Assembly: GCA_950295325.1 (NCBI GenBank)
Contig: OX485803.1
Span: 77,637,554 to 77,701,553 of the forward strand
DNA from: Polytrichum commune
Lineage: Eukaryota; Streptophyta; Polytrichopsida; Polytrichales; Polytrichaceae
Direction: 5' to 3'
Length of the DNA: 64,000 bases
The position numbers and the translations under genes are program-made. How positions within the stretch are numbered: the stretch's first letter is position 1; every line of letters begins with the position of its first letter. Positions 56,945 through 64,000 of this stretch are shown piece after piece. The notes under the pieces were generated by a model. That model did not search any database and had not been told where the DNA came from. It saw only the letters and a list, made by a program, of their open reading frames with translations.

Positions 56945-57919
56945 TGTCGCAACCCTTGCTAGCCCCCCTTGACAATCTTGCCAATTTTCAATTCTAGCAA
57001 AGGTTACGAGCGCTAACCATTCGCATTCCGCCATGCTAATGGTTAGCTCCTCTTACCCCGGACCATATAGTTCATAGGAGGGGAACCAACCCTCCTACTT
57101 TGCATTCGGGACTCACCCCTTAATCGGTAACCCATTCCTAGATGTGGACTTCCATCCATGAAAGTCCAATCCTATGTTGATCATCGCGTTGCCGGAGCAA
57201 CACTACAACAACCGGAACCATACTAGGCAACTATGGCCTCACATTGGGCCAATGCCCATGGAGGCCATGCCGTTCGGCCTCGGGTGGGTGAGGCCACACC
57301 ACCTCACCCATATAAGCCTCTAGGACTCTACGCGGGGCCCCTACCCCACCGTCAACCAACCTCTTGTCTCTCTACCAAGAGTTGGGGCCAAGTGGACATT
57401 TTCCCTTAGCTGCTGGGCCTAGAAACCCCCCAGCAGCTTCAGACCATCATAACTTCCTTGTATGATGTCCGATCATAACAACCAACCACTCCATCTTCAT
57501 CTACGTTTCACGTAGATGCCGATGGACTCCTCACTTGCCCCATTCGGGCAAGTCTTGAGGAAGTTATGCCTATTTGAACCTTGGCAGTCCCGGGAATCAC
57601 TCCCAGGCACTGCTGTACCAGGGCGCTGTCCCGGGACAGCGCCCCACTCAAATGGCCATAACTCCTACCTCACACCTCCGATTGAGGTGTTCTTGAGCAT
57701 TCTAGAATCACCACGCCATGAGCTACGCATAGCTCATGACCTTACCCTCATGCCTCCTAGTCTCCGTGGGTGGGAGGCGTTCCCAACGCCCGGGGCCCTC
57801 ACCCACACTAGGATCACTTGGGCCCTCTCACCAACGGCGCCACAACTCCCGGGTGTCACTCCGGGGTCCCCTTTGTGCCCATGGTGTTTCGGGCACTCCT
57901 CATGGAGAGGTGCGCGACA
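56945..57919 (-). repeat. Chromovirus 5' LTR (right copy), 975 bp
   Basis: Same length and, by eye, same sequence as the left LTR. It ends GTGCGCGACA, followed by the GTTGG duplication. Contains the 22-bp palindrome at 57,622-57,643. Confidence 0.92.
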
Positions 57920-58770
57920 GTTGGGAACGCCTCCCACCCACGGAGACTAGGAGGCATGAGGGTAAGGCCATGAGCTGTGCGTAGCTCATGGCGTGGTGAT
58001 TCTAGAATGCTCAAGAAAACCTCAGTCGGAGGTGTGAGCTAGGAGTTATGGCCATTTGAGTGGGGCGCTGTCCCGGGACAGCGCCTTGGTACAGCAGTGC
58101 CTGGGAGTGATTCCCGGGACTGCCAAGGTTCAAACATGCATAACTTCCTCAAGACTTGCCCGAATGGGGCAAGTGAGGAGTCCATCGGCATCTACGTGAA
58201 GCGTAGATGAAGATGGAGTGGTTGGTTGTTATGATTAGACATCATACAAGGAAGTTATGATGGTCTGAAGCTGCTGGGGGGGGGGGGGGGTTCTAGGCCC
58301 AGCAGCTAAAGGAATATGTCCACTTGGCCCCAACTCTTGGTAGAGAGACAAGAGGTTGGTTGACGGTGGGGTAGGGGCCCCGCGTAAAGTCCTAGAGGCT
58401 TATATGGTTGAGGTGATGTGGCCTTACCCACCCGAGGCCGAACGGCACGGCCTCCATGGGCATTGGCCCAATGTGAGGCCATAGTTGCCTAGTATGGTTC
58501 GCGTTGTTGTAGTGTTGCTCCGGCAATGCGATGATCAACATAGGAGTGGACTTCCATGGATGGAAGTCCACATTTGGGAATTGGTTACCGATTAAGGGAT
58601 GAGTCCCGAAAGTAAAGTAGGAGGGTTGGTTCCCCTCCTATGAACTATATGGTCCGGGGTAGGAGGAGCTAACCATTAGCATGGCGAAATGCGAATGGTT
58701 AGCGCTCGTAACCTTTGTTAGAATTGAAAATTGGCAAGATTGTCAGGAGGGACTAGCAAGGGTTGCGACA
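57920..58770 (+). repeat. Solo LTR, right piece (plus-sense)
   Basis: Remaining 851 bp of the solo LTR starting at 50,653. It is the reverse complement of most of the adjacent LTR (56,945-57,787) with scattered differences, including a G run at 58,278-58,290. Ends GGGTTGCGACA and is followed by AACCC. Confidence 0.88.
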
Positions 58771-59040
58771 AACCCTCTCCTCTCTCCCCGTACATTCTCC
58801 ACCTCTACGAGCGGAATGGATGCATCAACGAGGCAGAGGAGGATGCCTTAACAATTGTTGAAGACGAGGTTGCCTACAAGTTGGGACCGGAGATCGAGCC
58901 GACAGAGGCCGGAACAGAGGAGTCGTTGAATGACCCCACCGTCCCTGAGCCGCCTCCTGCCGCACCCACCCCCGATTCAAAGAAGACGGCTGCTCCTCAG
59001 CCCCGAGATGAGGCATGCCCGAGTAGGGAACCGCACTAGA

Positions 59041-60540
59041 GGGACATGAACCTGTCCTCCTTCGAGTATCCGGAAATCCCCTTCAAGCGAGTGCAGGAGG
59101 AGCTGACCAACCTTCAGAATTAGTATTTTAGGTTGGAGCACATCACCCGGGGCGTAAGCAGGGCGCTAGACAATTGCGGGCCCGGAAACATTCTTCGAGA
59201 ATTGGCCAATAAGACAGACCGGTCAAAGGTGGACGCACTAGAGACTGAAAAAACTCAATTGGCCGCGCAGGTGGCAGCAATGAGTCAAGAGCTTGCGTGA
59301 AAGAGTGAGGAGATTCGCCGCTATCAGGCGGAACAGATGGTTGTGTTGAATCGAGTCCGAAACCTGGTCGGACATCCCGAAGAGATTGTCAACAAGGCTC
59401 ATTTGTACGACAAGCTCATGGAGACGGCGATCCCTCCTCGGCCAGACAAACCCTGCAGATCCTAATCAAGTACTTGAGGTCGATGAAGGACCTGCTGAAG
59501 GAGATAAAAAAGCTCTTATCCCTGCGCGGAATTCCGAGGTAGATGATAGATCTACGCATGTCCGGATCATCCACGGCCACACTTTACAAAGTGATAGGCG
59601 AGGTAAAGCTCGTCCCATCTTCCCAGGCCATCACCGGGCCTAGCCAAGCCACAGGGGCATCGAAACAACAAGAATTCGGCAAAGTTCCAGATCGTGAGAA
59701 GACTACAATTCCGGAAAGGGCCCGGTCGCCTCCGATTCGAAGGAAAAGTAAAGAGCGCTCGGCGAGGTCAGGACGGGTCTAATCCCCAATACCGGAAAGG
59801 ACTAGAACTCTGGAGCGAGCCAAGAGTCTGGATCGCGGGGAGACCCTTGTTGCGCAAGTTTCGCACCCGACTGCATGATTGTGGAACTATGGGGACACCC
59901 ACCTCCTCAAGCACTGACAATTCGGGAGGGAAGGATCACCCCAACCCCGTGTGGCCAGAACAGGGAGAGGACGGCGGAGAGCGATCATTCACCACGACAT
60001 AGCTCAAAAAAAAAAAAAAAAAATGCCGACCCGGAGCGTTCCGACTCGGAAGACGGATCGTGGGAGCAGACAATGCCTTCAGCGGCGGAAGAGTCCGACG
60101 AGGAGGTCACCCCTTCTCTCAACATGCACAAGATCTTCACACAACTTCAAGAGAGGAGGTTCGTAACCCCAGGTGGAAGGGCGTTTGAATCAGTGGGCCA
60201 GCATGCCAGTCCAAGGCCGGAACGGCGACAAAGAAACATCGAACCACTTAAGTCAGGAATAGGAGATCATATAGGGACGAGGTAGTTCAAATTTTGTGTC
60301 AATGTAGAAATAGGATCTGAGATCCATGAATTCCGTAAAGGCGCCGTTCCGAGATACTGTCTCAGCTAGGGTTTTTCAGCGCTACCAACTGAGTCGCCAC
60401 TTTAGTTAGGGATAGGAGCTGCTATTTAGGATGTTGTGAAGTTGGAGAAGGTGTATTCTCCTCCATTGTTGTTGTTTTGTGCTTTCTATGCAATAAAAGT
60501 CTGATTCTCTAAAACCCTGGTGTGTTTGTGCACGAACAGT
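59041..60540 (+). pseudogene. Coiled-coil and basic/acidic ORF remnants, unknown
   Basis: Continues the style of the split ORF upstream. In-frame stops separate segments such as VSRALDNCGPGNILRELANK, VDALETEKTQLAAQVAAMSQ (coiled-coil-like; 59,230-59,290) and YQAEQMVVLNRVRNLVGHPE. A later open frame (59,875-60,285) is rich in Glu, Lys and Ser and includes an 18-base A run at 60,005-60,022 that probably shifts the frame. No domain recognised. Confidence 0.4.
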
Positions 60541-61003
60541 CCGAAGAGTGTCAAAGAGTCAAAGAGAATAGAAGGGTTAGGAAGCCATGATAGAACAAGA
60601 GGGAAAGGCCCGGATCAATTCCGACTACTGGATTAGGTTGATCACTTCTATGGTGTAGTGGGAGTGAAACCTCGCTGTTTCGTTTGCATGTATAACTTCA
60701 ATGTGGGAAAACTGTTGTTAGGACTGGGTAAGGTTGTGAGGGGTACTCAAACTTACCCCATCCGACCTTCTGATGAGGTCCCACAGTACCTGGGAGGGGT
60801 AGTACGAAAAGCGGTATTGGTCGCCCAGTTATCCCATATTTACTGGACCCCAGTTACCTGTAGCCATAACGATCTATCGGAAGAGGGAGAGAAACCGGAT
60901 AGGTTAGGATGCCGGATTGGGTTGATCACTTCTGAGGTGTAGTGGGAGTGAAGCTGGTTCGTTTGCCTTCTGTAGAACTCTTTAAGGGCTTTCGGAGACA
61001 GAG
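60541..61003. repeat. Spacer with a duplicated roughly 60-bp block
   Basis: GGTTGATCACTTCTATGGTG (about 60,637) and GGTTGATCACTTCTGAGGTG (about 60,919) start two similar blocks, each continuing TAGTGGGAGTGAA and ending near TTCGTTTGC. Otherwise noncoding. Confidence 0.6.
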
Positions 61004-62068
61004 ATGAACGCAACAACGCACATCTTGCACTTCGAGACGTCGGCGAAGACATGCTGGGTGCATCCAACGATAGTCTTTCAAAAGCCCAAATCCTTTGTTC
61101 CCTCATGTTACACCACGAAGGAATGGACAGAGAACAGGAAAAAAAAGACGATTATTGTGCAGGAGCTGCACAAGCTAGTGCCAGACAAAAACATTTTTGT
61201 GGATGGCAAGGTCAACGAGGCGCAATGGAGAGCCTTTAAAGAAGAGTACAAGTTCACTAGTGCGTCGATGATTGCTCTCATCAGGGACGATGGGGAAGAC
61301 TTCTTGAGGTCCAAGCTGGTCAAAGGTGGGAAGAACCGGGAGCTCCCAGAACACACAGCGCATGCTTTCTCCAACTTCATCAAGGGAAAGAAGATTATCT
61401 GTTTTGAAGGGGACACGCATTTCAACCTTGTCACCCTCGAGCCTTTGAAAATCCAAGGCTGGTTTGACATTGATGCTAGGAAGGTAATAAGGACAAGAGC
61501 AAGGGACCGCATTCCCTTTGGAATGATTGACTTCATGAACATTATGGGAAGTTCATTTGAGGGAACTATGAGGACCATGTTCCACGAGCCATTCATGTCA
61601 AGATTTGCCGATTATGCTAGCCCAAGTTCATGGAGATTAACATCTGGCTGAGGATAGTCGAGGAAAGGAGGGTAGAATAGGTGTACGAGATTATGCAAAA
61701 ATTGCAGCCAGAGTATGCAACCTCGAAATCACACTACATTGTTGCACCAATAGAGGGGACGTACAATACGTTGAAGGACAAAAACCAAGGTAGTCAACGT
61801 ATTGTGTTTGTACTTTGTGTACAAAGTGGAGTTGCTGAAGGTGCAGAACCACCCTATAACCCGGATGGAGAATCTTTTCCAAGTTCCAGAAGTATTGGGT
61901 GCCAACAAATGCCTCTACGACGAGGCCAAATATGCAAACTATCCTGCGGATGAGCTGCGGATGGAATTTTACCTACGAATGATGAGGACTTTGACAAGGA
62001 GAGGGGATTGCATCTTCAATGTTTTCGGGGGATCCAAACCTGTTTTTGCTGCCATGATAAGTAATTAG
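61004..62068 (+). pseudogene. Unknown repeat-type protein ending in an FGGSKP motif
   Basis: Open frame 61,004-61,651 (215 codons from ATG): ILHFETSAKTCWVHPTIVFQ, VPDKNIFVDGKVNEAQWRAF, ASMIALIRDDGEDFLRSKLV, AHAFSNFIKGKKIICFEGDT, RIPFGMIDFMNIMGSSFEGT. It stops, then continues in other frames: EIMQKLQPEYATSKSHYIVA (61,690), IGCQQMPLRRGQICKL (61,893), and the frame 61,802-62,068 with DEAKYANYPADELRMEFYLR and RRGDCIFNVFGGSKPVFAAM. The last stretch is loosely like the DPFxGSGT motif of amino-methyltransferases (inference). Several frame changes show decay. Family unknown. Confidence 0.5.
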
Positions 62069-62084
62069 AAATTGGTTGTTCTTT

Positions 62085-63751
62085 GTTTGGGTCCACCGAC
62101 CCAAACTAGACATTGTTTTTGATAGGTGGGTCCCTTTGTTTTGGGTTTTTTGTCCTCTGTGTGTGTGTGTGTGTGTGTTTTACTTGGTTAAATTGGTGTA
62201 ACCATAATATTATTGATCCAGGAACGTGTAGATGTTGGGTTTGAACATATACTCCTATATAGAGGATGTTGATGTTCAATTTTACAAGACCCACTGGCAA
62301 AGAAAATGAACATCCTTGATTGGATCCCAAGAAGCTATGTCGAGGAGATCATTCAGGGGGGTGAAAGCCCGCTGGATATGGCAAGGAGAATCAACCATGA
62401 AGAGATCGCGATGAGGGTTCCAGTTGAAATTCTCGAGCTTTTGGTCGGATTGCATCCAAGCAATACATCCGGAGCAGTACGTGGCGAGGTGGAGGAGGGG
62501 GAAGAAAAGGAGGAAGAAAAGGAAGAAAAAATGGAGGGTGAGGTGGAGGAAGGGGCAACGGGATTCACGTAGGAACCCGAAGCCCCTCAACGGAAGAAAA
62601 CTATGTGGGTGGCAACTTTGCAGAGTAAGTTGGTGCCCATCCTCACGGTGGATGATGCAAGGGATATGTTCTCCAAGGACGCAACTGCCGTGTTCAGGGA
62701 GAGGAGGAGGCTAAAAAAGAAGAAACTATATAGCGACTACGCAGTGGAAGAGACCATCGCGATAAGTAGCGAGGACGAGGATGACATAGAGCTCACCAAA
62801 CGAGTGAGGTCGGATCCAACCTCCCCGACAACGTTCGCAGGCATGGTTAGGGTGAAACCTGAAGTCCTAATTGTGAAGGAGGCTAACGAGAGGTTGTGGA
62901 GGGACGAGGAGCAGCGCGTCCGCCTGCAGAAGGTCGCCGCAGAAGAACCCTCAGTGCGGAACGAAGTCGCAAAGCTGAGGGCTCTCCTGTTGGAGTAGGA
63001 GTGCCTAAGGGTGATGGCTTAGCCTCCATCCAGGGCCGATTTGATCACGCAAGTGATCTAAGAGATGTGGGCGCAGGGTTTGGTGGTGGTTCCCTCGACC
63101 TCATTTCCCCACTTGCCTCTCGGCTTCCCCTCGCAGAGCATCCCTCAACATTCTGTGCCGCAAACGTCCTTTAGTTTCCAACACATGATGCGGCCCCACC
63201 AAGTTCCCTACGCCCCGGTCCAGGAAATGGACAATCCCAACATTTGACGCATCCCCGGAGCCTCCTCCCTTTTGGGCCCCCCACCACTTTGACCACCCAT
63301 AGTGATGGCACCCTTCACTAGCAGGACGACCCTTGAATGTTTGGGTCATCTGACCCAAACACACCCTCCCCTCTAGTGCCCCAAGGCAACTCTCTCGATG
63401 CAAGACAGTTTGGGTCGGGCGACCCAAACCCCGTTGTTGCTTAGTCTCCCCTTGACCAACATGGGTGTCAAAGAGACACAACCATGTTAGATGTTGAAGG
63501 CCCGCAAAGGCTTGGTGATACTTCTACTCCTAATCAAATCGATGAACCCATGCATGATGCACATGCAGAGGTTGGGTTAGGACAAGGGCATGATATGGAG
63601 CCTTTGCAGGAGCAGGTTGCTGACATCGTTGGAGAAGGCGGTGGCGAGAGAAGTGGGGCAACGGGGACGGTGGAGGCTTCCACGGCATCTAGACATGACC
63701 AGGGCGAGGTTATATACTGAGACCTCCCAAATTGGGTCGATCGACCCAAAC
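62085..63751. repeat. Four copies of a GTTTGGGTC-N4-GACCCAAAC inverted repeat
   Basis: Copies: 62,085-62,106 (centre CACC), 63,339-63,360 (centre ATCT), 63,408-63,429 (centre GGGC) and 63,730-63,751 (centre GATC, left arm AATTGGGTC). The arms are conserved and the central 4 bases are not. They are found only in this part of the window. Confidence 0.85.
62306..62998 (+). pseudogene. Unknown acidic/basic ORF with one in-frame stop
   Basis: The plus frame from ATG 62306 reads LDWIPRSYVEEIIQGGESPL, MARRINHEEIAMRVPVEILE, a Glu/Lys-rich stretch and a TAG at 62,570. The same frame continues VATLQSKLVPILTVDDARDM, FRERRRLKKKKLYSDYAVEE, SSEDEDDIELTKRV (a basic patch followed by an acidic patch, nuclear-protein-like) and a helical end KEANERLWRDEEQRVRLQKV to a stop at 62,996. 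No domain recognised. Probably the distal part of the element-like locus that starts at 61,004. Confidence 0.45.
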
Positions 63752-64000
63752 TTCCTTGGTCATTGTCTTGTTGGCGTGGTCGTGTCCCCCTTGCTAGGAG
63801 GAACTGCACCCCCATGTCCATCACTTGCGCCCTTCGTGCCCCCCCCCCGCGATCCCTCCGTCTCCTTGCGCTCGACTACGCTCGATCTTGGCGGCGCACA
63901 AGCAATTTTGTAGATGTACAATTAGGATAGTGTGAATGGCTCGTTCAACGAGGTTCCCCCAAGGCAAATTGTACATAGAGAATTGTAAAGTTAAAATTAT
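63000..64000. other. GC-richer end region without a recognised gene
   Basis: A short plus-strand frame (63,484-63,720; MLDVEGPQRLGDTSTPNQID then an acidic, Gly-rich tail) may be another remnant of the same locus. Otherwise only short frames. Includes three of the four GACCCAAA inverted repeats and a C run at about 63,839-63,848. Confidence 0.35.

Larger units (their letters stand above)
50790..57919 (-). mobile_element. Ty3/gypsy chromovirus, 7.13 kb, recently inserted but defective
   Basis: Two 975-bp LTRs (50,790-51,764 and 56,945-57,919) in direct orientation that look identical by eye, each TG...CA. The 5-bp duplication GTTGG is at 50,785-50,789 and 57,920-57,924. The element is minus-sense: primer-binding site TGGTATCAGAGC (56,942-56,931) next to the right LTR, matching the 3' end of initiator Met tRNA, and a purine tract (GGTGGGGGTGAG) next to the left LTR. 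gag, protease-flank, RT-end/RNase H, integrase and a chromodomain remnant occur in that order on the minus strand, all with stops. The RT core is absent. It is inserted in a solo LTR of the same family in the opposite orientation. Confidence 0.92.
50173..59040 (+). pseudogene. Unknown repeat-associated ORF, split by nested LTR insertions
   Basis: The plus-strand frame from ATG 50173 reads MRELIEDLTRMGCEGLFAKP, FLFERWNQWERTMRQEPEQ, a TAA at about 50,321, then VWTNVCGFASRKGEGWASRK, FVGKFRAEHNPKDGFYPV, LSITMANTIFGALSIIRPVN and ELVEKLILHISKKP up to 50,652. There a solo LTR begins. After the LTR, at 58,771, the frame continues SPLSPYILHLYERNGCINEA and an acidic, Pro-rich tail to a stop at 59,037. 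The join is in frame if one target duplication copy (AACCT/AACCC) is ignored. The family is not known to me; the style and the neighbours suggest a mobile-element protein. The in-frame TAA and the insertions make it dead. Confidence 0.6.

Overview
The window looks like nuclear DNA of a land plant. Coding regions are split by short GT-AG introns. One gene encodes the plant-specific chloroplast-division dynamin DRP5B/ARC5 and another a plant alpha-xylosidase. Most of the rest is plant-type transposable elements: a Ty3/gypsy chromovirus with an initiator-Met tRNA primer site, a Mutator-like element, a LINE, a foldback element and SINE-like pieces. Several repeat proteins look like families I associate with seed-free plants (bryophytes, lycophytes, ferns), but I cannot name the species.

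Layout. Positions 1-24,400 are the gene-rich part and all three genes are on the minus strand: DRP5B/ARC5 (4243 down, running off the left edge), an unidentified conserved-looking multi-exon gene (about 18,992-13,668), and a complete four-exon alpha-xylosidase-type GH31 gene (24,300-20,422; 920 codons, every junction in phase). Between the first two lies a dispersed repeat ('family A') split by a 5'-truncated LINE with a 15-bp target duplication (7798-10,382). From 24,600 to 35,000 the sequence is AT-rich and holds more family A copies, a foldback element, a SINE-like insertion and an intronless, broken retrocopy of the cyclophilin/RRM protein CYP59 (PPIL4).

From 35,400 to 46,900 there is a nested structure. 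A DUF7869-like gene (minus strand) is cut in two by a 6.46-kb Mutator-like element (39,317-45,779) flanked by a 10-bp duplication; taking the element out joins the two halves in one frame. The element carries a SWIM zinc-finger protein on the plus strand, a second decayed gene with a DGNHR motif on the minus strand, and an internal array of GGCCGTTAACGGCC palindromes. A diverged solo LTR (36,509-37,480) lies against the 3' end of the DUF7869-like gene.

From 49,900 to 64,000 there is a second nest. A decayed repeat-associated coding sequence is broken by a solo LTR, which is itself broken by a full chromovirus (50,790-57,919) with two 975-bp LTRs that look identical, 5-bp target duplications, a primer-binding site and a polypurine tract. 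That element has lost its reverse-transcriptase core and carries four tandem copies of its RT/RNase H boundary segment, so it probably moved in trans. Further right are other decayed ORFs of unknown family and four copies of a TTTGGGTC-N6-GACCCAAA-type inverted repeat.

The three genes on the left are housekeeping-type and functionally unrelated (plastid division, cell-wall xyloglucan trimming, unknown). The right two thirds is a record of successive insertions whose relative order can be read from the sequence.
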